The notes beneath the pieces are model-generated. The model was not told where the DNA came from. It made no database searches and was given only the letters and a program-made list of their open reading frames with translations. Made by a program: the position numbers and the translations under genes. A stretch of 64,000 nt of DNA from a bacterium (GTDB lineage Bacteria > Bacillota > Bacilli > Lactobacillales > Streptococcaceae). The stretch is taken from contig CAJNBY010000003.1 of NCBI GenBank assembly GCA_905221125.1, forward strand, positions 116,450 through 180,449, written 5' to 3'. Of this stretch, positions 25,965 through 36,705 are shown piece by piece (the stretch's first letter is position 1; every line of letters starts with the position of its first letter).

Positions 25965-26005
25965 GATAAATCCTCTTTCTAAGACATTTCTCCTTATTAT
26001 ACCAA

Positions 26006-26033
26006 AAAAAGCAAACCCAGTCGAGTTTGCCTT
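26006..26033 (-). terminator. clpP terminator
   Basis: On the minus strand GCAAAC and GTTTGC enclose an 8-base loop, followed by seven T. Confidence 0.8.
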
Positions 26034-26042
26034 CTTTCATCA

Positions 26043-26633
26043 TTAGTTCAATGAATTGTTAGCCATGATTTCATCAATAAAGCCATATTCAAGTGTTTCT
26101 TGAGCACTCATCCAGTTATCGCGTTCTGCATCTGCATGGACTTTTTCGATTGACTGACCTGAATTTTCAGCCAAGATTTTTTCCAAGGTGTTACGAGTTT
26201 TAAGCAAGTGTTCTGCAGCGATAGCCATATCAGTTTGTTGAGTACCACCACCTGTACCACCCATTGGTTGGTGGATCATGTATTCAGCATTTGGAAGCAT
26301 GAAACGTTTGCCTTTTGCTCCACTTGATGCGATGACAGTCCCCATAGATGCAGCCATCCCCATAACGATAGTTTGGACATCTGCCTTGATAAAGTTCATG
26401 GTATCAACGATTGCCAAACCTGCTGAAACGGAACCACCAGGTGTATTGACGTAAAGGTAAATATCTTTTGTACTATCTTGGGCATCCAAGAAAAGCAATT
26501 GGGCAATAACTGAGTTAGCCATATTGTCTTCAACTGGACCTGTCAGCATAATGATGCGGTCTTTGAGAAGACGTGAGTAAATATCGTAGGAACGTTCCCC
26601 ACGGCTTGTTTGTTCAATAACTACAGGAATCAT
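26043..26633 (-). CDS. clpP: ATP-dependent Clp protease proteolytic subunit
   Basis: ClpP forms the two-ring serine protease barrel that degrades unfolded and regulatory proteins with ClpC, ClpE, ClpX or ClpL. The 196-residue protein has the catalytic triad Ser96 ([13 protein letters not shown]), His121 (YMIHQPMGG) and Asp172 (AERDNWMSA). It is a single-gene unit with a perfect CtsR operator in its promoter, so heat and protein stress should induce it. Confidence 0.98.
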   Translation of the reverse strand: MIPVVIEQTSRGERSYDIYSRLLKDRIIMLTGPVEDNMANSVIAQLLFLDAQDSTKDIYLYVNTPGGSVSAGLAIVDTMNFIKADVQTIVMGMAASMGTVIASSGAKGKRFMLPNAEYMIHQPMGGTGGGTQQTDMAIAAEHLLKTRNTLEKILAENSGQSIEKVHADAERDNWMSAQETLEYGFIDEIMANNSLN

Positions 26634-26685
26634 TCATTTCTCCTTTTGAGTTTTATTTTTTGGTCAAATGACTGAAGATAAGACT

Positions 26686-26714
26686 ATTATAATATCTTGG
26701 TCAAAAAAGGTCAA
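26686..26714 (-). promoter_or_regulatory. clpP promoter
   Basis: On the minus strand TTGACC (26709-26714) and TATAAT (26686-26691) are 17 bases apart. Confidence 0.88.
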
Positions 26715-26715
26715 A
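26699..26715 (+). promoter_or_regulatory. CtsR operator
   Basis: GGTCAAA-AAA-GGTCAAA matches the CtsR heptad direct repeat perfectly and covers the -35 box of clpP. CtsR would block RNA polymerase here at normal temperature. Confidence 0.93.
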
Positions 26716-26803
26716 TTTTTGCTCTGTTTTCATCAGACAGAAACAAAAATTCAACCTCCTTTCACGACTGGAAATCTTTTTCCAAGTCAATCTCTTTTTA
26801 ATT

Positions 26804-27433
26804 TTATTTTGTACCGAACAAGCGGTCTCCAGCATCTCCAAGACCTGGAACGATATAACCGTGTTCGTTCAAACGTTCATCCAAGGCTGCTGTAAAGATT
26901 TCTACATCTGGATGAGCTTCTTGAAGGGCTTTAACACCTTCTGGAGCAGATACAAGGCAGACAAATTTGATATTTGATGCGCCACGTTTTTTAAGAGAAT
27001 CAACAGCCAAGATTGCTGAGCCACCTGTTGCCAACATTGGGTCTACGACAAAAATTTGACGTTGGTCAATATCTTCAGGCAATTTCACTAAGTACTCAAC
27101 AGGTTGAAGCGTTTCTTCATCACGGTACATACCGATGTGGCCAACTTTAGCGGCTGGAACCAAGCTCAAGAGACCATCAACCATCCCTATACCTGCACGC
27201 AAGATTGGAACGATGGCCAATTTCTTACCAGCCAATTGTTTTTGAACTGTTTTTGTAATTGGTGTTTCGATTTCCACATCTTCTAGTGGAAGATCACGAA
27301 GTACTTCATACCCCATCAACATTGCAATCTCATCTACTAGCTCACGGAAAGCTTTTGTAGAAGTATCTGTACGACGCAAGATTGACAATTTGTGTTGAAT
27401 CAGTGGATGATTAATAACTTCAATTTTTCCCAT
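26804..27433 (-). CDS. upp: Uracil phosphoribosyltransferase
   Basis: Upp salvages uracil by joining it to PRPP to give UMP. The 209-residue protein starts [17 protein letters not shown]; an in-frame ATG 21 bases upstream would lengthen it beyond the family norm. It has [26 protein letters not shown] (PRPP-binding) and [23 protein letters not shown] at the uracil site. It lies downstream of comEB and upstream of clpP on the same strand. Confidence 0.96.
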   Translation of the reverse strand: MGKIEVINHPLIQHKLSILRRTDTSTKAFRELVDEIAMLMGYEVLRDLPLEDVEIETPITKTVQKQLAGKKLAIVPILRAGIGMVDGLLSLVPAAKVGHIGMYRDEETLQPVEYLVKLPEDIDQRQIFVVDPMLATGGSAILAVDSLKKRGASNIKFVCLVSAPEGVKALQEAHPDVEIFTAALDERLNEHGYIVPGLGDAGDRLFGTK

Positions 27434-27478
27434 TTTTGGAATTCCTTCTTTCAATTTATTCTTCTTATTATACCAAAA

Positions 27479-27503
27479 AACGGTTTAAAAATCTTTCTAA
27501 ACC
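27479..27503 (-). terminator. Terminator after the deaminase gene
   Basis: On the minus strand GGTTTA and TAAACC form a stem around a 13-base loop, followed by six T. Confidence 0.7.
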
Positions 27504-27521
27504 ATTTATTTTTGATAATTT

Positions 27522-27989
27522 TTACATTAAATCTGCCTCTTTAAGAGCTGCCTGTACTGTCTCAAGTGGTAGATGGGTCAATTCTGTCCCTTTTTCTTGA
27601 TAGAGGTATTGGGCATAGTCATCCATTCGGTACTGGTTGATATAAACCACGCGCTTACAGCCAACCTGCAGCAATTGTTTGGTACAGTTCAGACAAGGAA
27701 AATGGGTTACATAGGCTGTAAAGCCTTTAGGAACACCACGTTCAGCCCCTTGGAGAATGGCATTAACCTCAGCGTGAAGGGTACGAACACAGTGGCCTTC
27801 AATGACCAGACATTCGTGGTCAATACAATGCTCAGTCCCTGACACCGAACCATTGTAGCCAGTGGAAATAACCTTATTATCCTTTACCAGAATTGCGCCC
27901 ACTTTGGCACGTTTACAGGTGGAACGATTGGCAATCAGTAGGGCTTGGGCTGCAAAATACTCATCCCAGGCTAGTCTTTTTTCAGTCAT
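27522..27989 (-). CDS. comEB: dCMP deaminase family protein (ComEB)
   Basis: The 155-residue zinc enzyme probably converts dCMP to dUMP for thymidylate synthesis. The active site HAEVNAIL provides the Zn-binding His and catalytic Glu, and FPCLNCTKQLLQVGC provides the two Zn-binding Cys. The ComEB name comes from Bacillus, where the gene sits in the comE operon; a competence role is not shown. It starts 18 bases after the TetR gene and is probably co-transcribed with it. Confidence 0.92.
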   Translation of the reverse strand: MTEKRLAWDEYFAAQALLIANRSTCKRAKVGAILVKDNKVISTGYNGSVSGTEHCIDHECLVIEGHCVRTLHAEVNAILQGAERGVPKGFTAYVTHFPCLNCTKQLLQVGCKRVVYINQYRMDDYAQYLYQEKGTELTHLPLETVQAALKEADLM

Positions 27990-28007
27990 ATCTCTTCTCC
28001 TTTTTCT

Positions 28008-28565
28008 CTATTTTTTAAAAAATGGTAAACCTAAATCCGCAATCTTTTCAGCTGGTACCTTCATGCCATCCTTGATCCATTTGAGAAGGACAGAGACGAT
28101 GGCCGAGCTCCAGAAGGAATGAAGATAAGAGCTGACACCTTTTGATTTTCCATGGTATTTTTCTAGAAATTCCTGCATGGCTTGGACAAAGATTTTTTCC
28201 AGATGGTAATCTAATGCCAGTTGGATCACTCTGGCTTCCTTCCTTGCCTCCCGGAAAAGGTGAACCCAGACCAGATAAAGGTCTGTCTTTAAATCATAAT
28301 GATGCAACTGTTCCATGATATTATGGACAGTTCGTTTAAAGACGCTTTCTAAAATTTCTTCTTTGGAATCATAGTTACGATAAAAAGCCGCACGCGAAAC
28401 GCCTGCACGCTTGACCAATTCAGAAATACTAATCTTGGTCAGGTCCTTTTTTTCCAAGAGTTGCAAGAGAGCTGTTTCAATGGCTTCTCTGGTTAATAAA
28501 TTGGATTCTTGGTTTGATTTTCTGAGATTTTCAAGAGACTTTTCAGAGATTCTTCGTTCAGACAT
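28008..28565 (-). CDS. TetR/AcrR family transcriptional regulator
   Basis: The 185-residue protein has an N-terminal helix-turn-helix at about 30-75 (LLEKKDLTKISISELVKRAGVSRAAFYRNYDSKEEIL), the TetR hallmark. The C-terminal ligand domain is of the dihydroxyacetone-regulator-like type seen in Firmicutes. It diverges from the degV gene; the 124 bases between them contain a perfect 8-bp inverted repeat that could be its operator. Target genes and ligand are unknown. comEB lies directly downstream. Confidence 0.87.
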   Translation of the reverse strand: MSERRISEKSLENLRKSNQESNLLTREAIETALLQLLEKKDLTKISISELVKRAGVSRAAFYRNYDSKEEILESVFKRTVHNIMEQLHHYDLKTDLYLVWVHLFREARKEARVIQLALDYHLEKIFVQAMQEFLEKYHGKSKGVSSYLHSFWSSAIVSVLLKWIKDGMKVPAEKIADLGLPFFKK

Positions 28566-28623
28566 AACATTTTCTTTCTACTTGTCACAACAGACGGATG
28601 AGGCTTTTGTTTCAAGGGTTTTC

Positions 28624-28676
28624 ATGATATAATTGTAAAAAAAGACAGAACCTTTGTCAATGTATAACTGACAAAG
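28624..28676 (+). promoter_or_regulatory. degV promoter and candidate operator
   Basis: TGATATAAT supplies an extended -10 (hexamer 28628-28633). CTTTGTCA (28652-28659) and TGACAAAG (28669-28676) form an inverted repeat with a 9-base centre, just before the ribosome site. It could be a TetR operator or a hairpin in the leader. Confidence 0.6.
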
Positions 28677-28689
28677 ATGGAGAATTTCT

Positions 28690-29535
28690 ATGACTTGGAA
28701 GATTATTGCTGACTCTGGTTGTGATTATCGTCAGCTGGAAAGACCAGCTATTGACACAACCTTTGTAAGTGTCCCCTTAACCATTCAAGTAGCTGATCAA
28801 GTCTTTGTCGATGATGCCAGTCTTGACATTGACCAAATGATGGAAACTATGTATGCAACCGCAGAAGCTTCAAAATCAGCTTGTCCAAGCCCAGATGATT
28901 ATTTGAGAGCATTTGAAGGTGCCAAAAACATTTTCCTAGTAACCATCACGGGTACTCTTTCTGGCAGCCACAATAGTGCTCAACTAGCAAAGAATATTTA
29001 TCTGGAAGAACATCCTGATACTAAAATTCATGTGATTGATAGTTTGTCTGCTGGTGGGGAAGTTGACTTGCTCGTAGAAAAATTAAACGACTTGATTGAC
29101 CAGGGCCTATCTTTTGATGAAGTTGTTGAAGCTATCACTGCCTATCAAGAAAAAACCAAGTTGCTCTTTGTCCTAGCCAAAGTCGATAACTTGGTGAAGA
29201 ACGGCCGTTTGAGCAAGCTCATCGGTACAGTCGTTGGCCTTCTCAACATCCGTATGGTTGGAGAAGCTAGTGAAACCGGAACTCTCGAACTGCTACAAAA
29301 AGCACGAGGACCAAAGAAATCGATTCAGGCAGCCTATGAAGAGTTGGTAAAAGCTGGATATGCTGGAGGACGTATTGTCATGGCCCAACGCAATAACGAG
29401 AAATGTTGCCAACAGCTTTCAGAGAGAATCCGTGAAACCTTCCCACAAGCGGATATTAAAATTCTCCCAACATCTGGTCTCTGCAGTTTTTATGCAGAAG
29501 ATGGTGGTTTGCTGATGGGATATGAAATTGATTAA
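28690..29535 (+). CDS. DegV family fatty-acid-binding protein
   Basis: The 281-residue protein binds a fatty acid in a deep pocket; some members (FakB) hand it to the FakA kinase. It has IIADSGCDY at the start, TITGTLSGSHNSA (the Ser contact for the carboxylate) and GLLNIRMVGEASETG. Two globular lobes are expected. Several paralogues occur in streptococci and the chain specificity cannot be told. It is diverged from the TetR gene and ends in its own terminator. Confidence 0.92.
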   Translation: MTWKIIADSGCDYRQLERPAIDTTFVSVPLTIQVADQVFVDDASLDIDQMMETMYATAEASKSACPSPDDYLRAFEGAKNIFLVTITGTLSGSHNSAQLAKNIYLEEHPDTKIHVIDSLSAGGEVDLLVEKLNDLIDQGLSFDEVVEAITAYQEKTKLLFVLAKVDNLVKNGRLSKLIGTVVGLLNIRMVGEASETGTLELLQKARGPKKSIQAAYEELVKAGYAGGRIVMAQRNNEKCCQQLSERIRETFPQADIKILPTSGLCSFYAEDGGLLMGYEID

Positions 29536-29546
29536 TTGCATTCTTG

Positions 29547-30769
<1,223 letters not shown>

Positions 30770-30784
30770 AGAACTCTTTAATAG

Positions 30785-30814
30785 AAAAATCGGAAGAATA
30801 CTCCTCCGATTTTA
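30785..30814. terminator. Shared terminator between convergent genes
   Basis: AAAATCGGA and TCCGATTTT pair, with one extra G-C step inside a mismatch, around a short loop. A and T tracts flank it on both sides. Confidence 0.8.
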
Positions 30815-31552
30815 TTTTGTATTAGTTTGGACATAGTGGGCAATGACATCTGATGTGTACTGGGCTGTTCCAAGTCCAAATTTGTCAATGTTTTCCTTAA
30901 ACTCTGGGTTATAAACGTAGCCTTTACCGATATGACCGAATACTTCAATAGTACAATCAAATCCATAAGTACGGATGGCTTGCAAGAGTTTGGCTGCTTC
31001 TTCTTGATTTTCGGTTGCTGTTACAGGTAGACCAGATTGAAGATTTTTTGCCAATGCTTGAAAGACTTGGTTAAAGGCAGCCGTAGCCTCGTCTTCGTAA
31101 CCTTTTTGGCGCTCCAGCGCTTGGTCCATGACTTCTTGTCCATACTTTTCTACCGCCTCTTGGTGGTATTTTTGATGGTCTTGGTAGTTAAATCCAGCGA
31201 ATTTCTCTTGAATGCTCATTTCTCTTTCTCCTTTTTGTTCTTGAATGGTTTTTTGCAAGGTGGAAATCAAGGTATCCAGATGTTGTCTTTCTCGAGTCAA
31301 ATAGTCCAACTGTCTGGTCAAATGGGGCAATAAATCTGTCCTTTCTTCCTTTAATAGCTCTGCTATTTTTTCTAAAGAAAAACCTAGATATTTGTAATAC
31401 AGAATGACCTGAAGTCGCTCCAAATCCTCCTGACTGTAGGTTCGATAGCCGTTTTCCGACTTTAAAGGAACCAAGAGTCCTATCTTATCGTAGTGGTGCA
31501 GGGTCTTGACAGAGACACCTGAAAGCTGGGCAGCTTCTTTTATATGGTACAT
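30812..31552 (-). CDS. MerR family regulator with TipAS domain
   Basis: The 246-residue protein begins MYHIKEAAQLSGVSVKTLHHYDKIGLL, a MerR winged helix. A coiled-coil dimer helix follows at about 75-110, then a TipAS ligand-binding domain (FAGFNYQDHQKYHQEAVEKYGQEV). TipA relatives bind thiopeptides and other drugs and activate their own promoter. It diverges from the Na+-dependent transporter gene with 235 bases between them, so it may regulate that gene; this is inference. Confidence 0.9.
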   Translation of the reverse strand: MYHIKEAAQLSGVSVKTLHHYDKIGLLVPLKSENGYRTYSQEDLERLQVILYYKYLGFSLEKIAELLKEERTDLLPHLTRQLDYLTRERQHLDTLISTLQKTIQEQKGEREMSIQEKFAGFNYQDHQKYHQEAVEKYGQEVMDQALERQKGYEDEATAAFNQVFQALAKNLQSGLPVTATENQEEAAKLLQAIRTYGFDCTIEVFGHIGKGYVYNPEFKENIDKFGLGTAQYTSDVIAHYVQTNTK

Positions 31553-31652
31553 GATTTCCTCCTTACATTGATAGTATATCCCCTCCCCTTAGGTCAGAGT
31601 CAAGCGTTTTTGCGAAATTTTTTTACTTTATCATAACATGAAAATGGTTTTC

Positions 31653-31681
31653 TTGACAGACCTTAGAAAACATGATAGGAT
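31653..31681 (+). promoter_or_regulatory. Promoter of the Na+-dependent transporter
   Basis: TTGACA (31653-31658) and TAGGAT (31676-31681, with upstream TGA) are 17 bases apart. Spacing is normal, not the 19-20 bases typical of MerR-activated promoters. Confidence 0.72.
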
Positions 31682-31787
31682 AGTCAAGTCTATCAATCAA
31701 AAGAAAAGCTCATTTTAAGTACTTATGAGGCTATTTGCCAAAGGCAGTAGCTTTTTCTTTTGTAATACTAATTTTAGGAGTTTAACT

Positions 31788-33128
31788 ATGTCTGAAAAAT
31801 CGCAATGGGGTTCTAAACTAGGCTTTATCCTAGCATCTGCTGGTTCAGCCATCGGACTTGGTGCCGTTTGGAAATTCCCCTACATGACTGCTGCTAACGG
31901 TGGAGGAGGCTTTTTACTGGTCTTTCTCATTTCCACTATTCTAATCGGTTTCCCCCTACTGCTTGCTGAGTTTGCCCTCGGCCGTAGTGCTGGTGTCTCT
32001 GGGATTAAAACCTTTGGAAAACTCGGCAAGAATAGTAAGTACAACTTTATCGGTTGGATTGGTGCCTTTGCTCTCTTTATCCTCTTATCTTTCTATAGTG
32101 TTATCGGCGGCTGGATTTTAGTCTATCTGGGTATTGAGTTTGGAAAATTGTTCCAACTTGGCGGAACGGGTGATTATGCTCAGTTATTTACTTCAATCAT
32201 TTCAAATCCAGCCATTGCCCTAGGAGCTCAAGCTGCCTTTATCCTATTGAATATCTTTATTGTATCACGCGGTGTTCAAAAAGGGATTGAAAGAGCTTCT
32301 AAGGTCATGATGCCCTTGCTCTTTATCATCTTTGTCGTCATCATCGGGCGCTCTCTCAGTTTGCCAAATGCCATGGAAGGCGTTCTTTACTTCCTCAAAC
32401 CAGACTTTTCAAAACTGACCAGCGCTGGTCTCCTCTATGCTCTGGGACAATCTTTCTTTGCCCTCTCACTAGGGGTGACAGCCATGCTGACTTATGCTTC
32501 CTACTTGGACAAGAAAACCAATCTGGTCCAGTCAGGGATTTCCATCGTAGCCATGAACATCTCGGTATCCATCATGGCAGGGCTAGCCATTTTCCCAGCC
32601 ATGTCAGCCTTCAATATCCAGTCTGAAGGGGGACCAAGCCTGCTCTTTATCGTCTTGCCTCAACTCTTTGACAAGATGCCTTTGGGAACCATTTTCTACA
32701 TCCTCTTCCTCTTGCTCTTCCTCTTTGCGACGGTCACTTCTTCCGTCGTTATGCTGGAAATCAATGTAGGCAATATCACCAATCAGGACAACAGCAAGCG
32801 TGCCATGTGGAGTGCCATTTTAGGAATTTTGACCTTTGTCTTTGGAATTCCTTCAGCCCTTTCTTACGGTGTCATGGCGGATGCTCATATCTTTGGGAAG
32901 ACCTTCTTTGACGCTATGGACTTCTTGGTTTCCAATCTTCTCATGCCATTTGGAGCCCTCTGCCTTTCTCTTTTTACAGGCTATATCTTTAAAAAGGCTC
33001 TTGCTATGGAGGAATTACACCTTGATGAAAGAGCTTGGAAACAAGGACTTTTCCAAGTCTGGCTCTTCCTTCTTCGTTTTATCATTCCAATCATCATCAT
33101 CGTGGTTTTTATCGCCCAATTTATGTAA
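31788..33128 (+). CDS. Na+-dependent transporter, NSS/SNF family
   Basis: The 446-residue membrane protein has about 11-12 spans. It starts MSEKSQWGSKLGFILASAGSAIGLG and continues AVWKFPYMTAANGGGGFLL; the unwound first helix with Gly-Ala-Gly and the Asn-Gly run are the Na+ and substrate sites of LeuT-like carriers. Bacterial members take up amino acids such as tryptophan, tyrosine or alanine with Na+. An upstream in-frame ATG at 31725 adds 21 residues that do not match the family. The C-terminus ends in a hydrophobic helix. Confidence 0.9.
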   Translation: MSEKSQWGSKLGFILASAGSAIGLGAVWKFPYMTAANGGGGFLLVFLISTILIGFPLLLAEFALGRSAGVSGIKTFGKLGKNSKYNFIGWIGAFALFILLSFYSVIGGWILVYLGIEFGKLFQLGGTGDYAQLFTSIISNPAIALGAQAAFILLNIFIVSRGVQKGIERASKVMMPLLFIIFVVIIGRSLSLPNAMEGVLYFLKPDFSKLTSAGLLYALGQSFFALSLGVTAMLTYASYLDKKTNLVQSGISIVAMNISVSIMAGLAIFPAMSAFNIQSEGGPSLLFIVLPQLFDKMPLGTIFYILFLLLFLFATVTSSVVMLEINVGNITNQDNSKRAMWSAILGILTFVFGIPSALSYGVMADAHIFGKTFFDAMDFLVSNLLMPFGALCLSLFTGYIFKKALAMEELHLDERAWKQGLFQVWLFLLRFIIPIIIIVVFIAQFM

Positions 33129-33132
33129 TCAA

Positions 33133-33163
33133 AAAGGACTTGAGTAATGAACTCAGGTCCTTT
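33133..33163. terminator. Terminator between convergent genes
   Basis: AAAGGAC-TGAGT pairs with ACTCA-GTCCTTT (one mismatch) around a 5-base loop, followed by T on the + strand. It serves the transporter gene and possibly manA in the opposite direction. Confidence 0.8.
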
Positions 33164-33168
33164 CTTTT

Positions 33169-34113
33169 TTATGGATGGCTAACAATTAATTCCAAACCTT
33201 GCCCCTCTAATGTCCAAGCTTCAACATCACTTGGTAGGATAAAGTGGCTACCTTTTTGGATTGGATAGTTGTTCCCATCGATAGTCAGTTGACCTTGACC
33301 AGCCAAGACACTGAACAGGCTGTAGTCAGCTGTCTTTTCAAAGTTAACTTTTCCAGTGATTTCCCACTTGTAAACTGCGAAGAAATCATTGGATACAAGA
33401 AGAGTGGAACGCAAATCATCTGCTTTGATAGTTACAGGACGGCTATTGGCAGGCTCGCCAATGTTTAAAACATCAATTGATTTTTCAAGATGAAGTTCAC
33501 GTAAGTTGCCATTATCATCCTTGCGGTCAAAGTCATAGACACGGTAAGTGGTATCGCTAGACTGCTGGGTTTCAAGAATCAAGATGCCCGCACCGATAGC
33601 GTGCATAGTCCCACTTGGTACATAGAAGAAATCTCCGGCCTTAACAGGCACTTTGGTCAGCAAGGCATCCCAGTTCTTGTCCTCGATTTGCTGGCGGAGT
33701 TCTTCTTTTGATTTGGCATTGTGACCGTAGATAATCTCTGAACCTTCATCCGCAGCGATAATATACCAGCATTCTGTTTTTCCGAGTTCGCCTTCATGCT
33801 CTAGTCCATAAGCATCGTCTGGGTGAACTTGGACACTGAGCCAGTCGTTGGCATCCAGAATCTTAGTCAAGAGTGGAAATACAGGTTCTGGACGATTACC
33901 AAACAATTCACGGTGCTCTGCATATAAAGTAGCCAAGTCTGTTCCCTCAAAACGACCATTGGCAACTTTAGAGACACCATTTGGATGAGCTGAGATGGCC
34001 CAGTATTCTCCGATTTTTTCACTTGGGATGTCGTAGCCAAACTCATCACGTAGCTTGGTTCCACCCCAGATTTTTTCTTGCATAACTGATTTTAAAAATA
34101 ATGGTTCTGACAT
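33169..34113 (-). CDS. manA: Mannose-6-phosphate isomerase, class I
   Basis: ManA interconverts mannose-6-phosphate and fructose-6-phosphate, linking mannose uptake to glycolysis. The 314-residue cupin enzyme has VQVHPDDAYGLEHEGELGKTECWYII with the Zn-binding His and Glu, and VPSGTMHAIGAGILILE with the third His. The short form of about 315 residues is normal in Gram-positives. It is followed by a convergent terminator and preceded by the GH1 gene, which has a separate start region. Confidence 0.95.
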   Translation of the reverse strand: MSEPLFLKSVMQEKIWGGTKLRDEFGYDIPSEKIGEYWAISAHPNGVSKVANGRFEGTDLATLYAEHRELFGNRPEPVFPLLTKILDANDWLSVQVHPDDAYGLEHEGELGKTECWYIIAADEGSEIIYGHNAKSKEELRQQIEDKNWDALLTKVPVKAGDFFYVPSGTMHAIGAGILILETQQSSDTTYRVYDFDRKDDNGNLRELHLEKSIDVLNIGEPANSRPVTIKADDLRSTLLVSNDFFAVYKWEITGKVNFEKTADYSLFSVLAGQGQLTIDGNNYPIQKGSHFILPSDVEAWTLEGQGLELIVSHP

Positions 34114-34233
34114 CTTGATCTCCTGTCTGATTTTTCTCCCCTCATTATAGCAAAAAGCCAGGTCTTATTAAACTCTTTTTCCTATTATATAAAGTAGAGA
34201 GAAGATTTTATAAAAATAGTGAACAAATGTGCT

Positions 34234-35682
<1,449 letters not shown>

Positions 35683-35845
35683 TCACTTGATTTATTACTT
35701 CTATTATACTAAAAAGGAAATAAAAAGTTTGGAACTATCTGGGTAATGATGGGGCTGAACTTGCTTTTATGTTTGATTCAAAAACAAGCAAGAATTTGGG
35801 AATTTTGTTATAAAAATGTAAACTATCACAATCTTATGATAAGAA

Positions 35846-35871
35846 AAAGACCGGATTGCTCCGATCTGTTT
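35846..35871 (-). terminator. Terminator copy 1 of 3
   Basis: AAGA-CGGA and TCCG-TCT form a short stem; the sequence is nearly identical to the hairpins at 36218 and 36661. It lies downstream of the orphan transcription unit. Confidence 0.65.
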
Positions 35872-35906
35872 GAACAATAAAATGTAAAAATGAATAGCTT
35901 TGTCAA

Positions 35907-36062
35907 TCAATGGATGGACTGATTGATTGTCAGCAAGCCATGGTTAATTATTGCAGCAATATCTTCAAGACCATGCAAAATAAAACTGCCTATAATCAAT
36001 CCTATAATAACTGAACAGATAATCATGGTAATGCAGATTAGATAAACATCCTTTTTTGCATC
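35907..36062 (-). pseudogene. Degraded small-protein gene or leader in the orphan unit
   Basis: An ATG at 36062 has a perfect AGGAGG ribosome site 6 bases upstream, but the frame closes after seven codons (MQKRMFI). The text beyond it reads as a hydrophobic helix followed by an amphipathic stretch (IICSVIIG in one frame; LIIGSFILHG, then LEDIAAIINHGLLTINQSIH, in another) ending at TGA at 35907, only if two compensating single-base shifts are allowed: one at the A6 run and one near 36000. The simplest view is a decayed membrane-peptide gene. A working small RNA or short peptide is also possible. Confidence 0.35.
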
Positions 36063-36160
36063 TCTTTCCTCCTAATGAAATAAAAAAATCCACTTACTAC
36101 AGCTATTTAAAAAATATTTCTCCTTTCCATATCAGTTTTATTTTCTCCTGTTATATTTTT

Positions 36161-36189
36161 ATTATAAGATTTAAGGAAAGCGTTGTCAA
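36161..36189 (-). promoter_or_regulatory. Consensus sigma-A promoter of the orphan unit
   Basis: The minus strand has TTGACA (36184-36189), exactly 17 bases, then TATAAT (36161-36166), a full consensus match. The expected start is near 36154, about 90 bases before the AGGAGG-ATG at 36062. Confidence 0.85.
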
Positions 36190-36217
36190 TTAATTGTATG
36201 TAATCTCTTTATATTAA

Positions 36218-36245
36218 AAAAGACCGGATTACTCCGATCTTTTCA
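36218..36245 (-). terminator. Terminator copy 2 of 3, after the VOC gene
   Basis: AAAAAGA-CGGA pairs with TCCG-TCTTTT. It lies 55 bases past the stop codon of the VOC gene. Confidence 0.75.
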
Positions 36246-36299
36246 AGTTCTGCTCCAAGAATGTTTAAATTTTAGATAAAAATTTGATAATAGCATTAC

Positions 36300-36647
36300 C
36301 TATTTCATACGATAAAAATCAAGCACCAGACCAGCAGGACCTTTAACTAATAAAGACTCTGTTCCCCAATCCGTTTCACAAGGACCGTGTAAAATCTCGA
36401 CACCAATCTCTTTCAACCGTTGGTAGTTCTGATCTACATCCTCAACCTCGATGTGAAGAATGATGCCTGACTGAAAAACTTCCAAAGGAACCAAATGATT
36501 TTGTGACAACATGAGGCAGTGACTGCCAATCGTGAACTGAGCAAAACTGTCATCAACATAATCGGACTTTTTATCCAAAATACGCTCCAAGTCAGCACAG
36601 ACTTGGGGAACATCTGAAACGATAATATCTAATTGGTTTAAGTTCAT
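36300..36647 (-). CDS. Glyoxalase/VOC family protein
   Basis: The 115-residue protein has the vicinal-oxygen-chelate fold: MNLNQLDIIVSDVPQVCADLERIL at the start, LHIEVEDVDQNYQRLKEIGVEI in the middle and SLLVKGPAGLVLDFYRMK at the end. One betaalpha-betabetabeta repeat pair is present. Family roles include glyoxalase I, dioxygenases and antibiotic binding; the substrate here is not evident. It is the next gene downstream of spxB, 58 bases past its stop, with a nearly identical terminator after each. Confidence 0.82.
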   Translation of the reverse strand: MNLNQLDIIVSDVPQVCADLERILDKKSDYVDDSFAQFTIGSHCLMLSQNHLVPLEVFQSGIILHIEVEDVDQNYQRLKEIGVEILHGPCETDWGTESLLVKGPAGLVLDFYRMK

Positions 36648-36660
36648 TTACTATCCTCCA

Positions 36661-36690
36661 TAAAAAGACCGGATTGCTCCGATCTTTTTA
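36661..36690 (-). terminator. Terminator copy 3 of 3, after spxB
   Basis: AAAAAGA-CGGA and TCCG-TCTTTTT form the stem with one mismatch pair; a T run follows on the minus strand. It lies 15 bases past the spxB stop codon. Confidence 0.8.
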
Positions 36691-36705
36691 AGTTCCACGA
36701 AGGAA

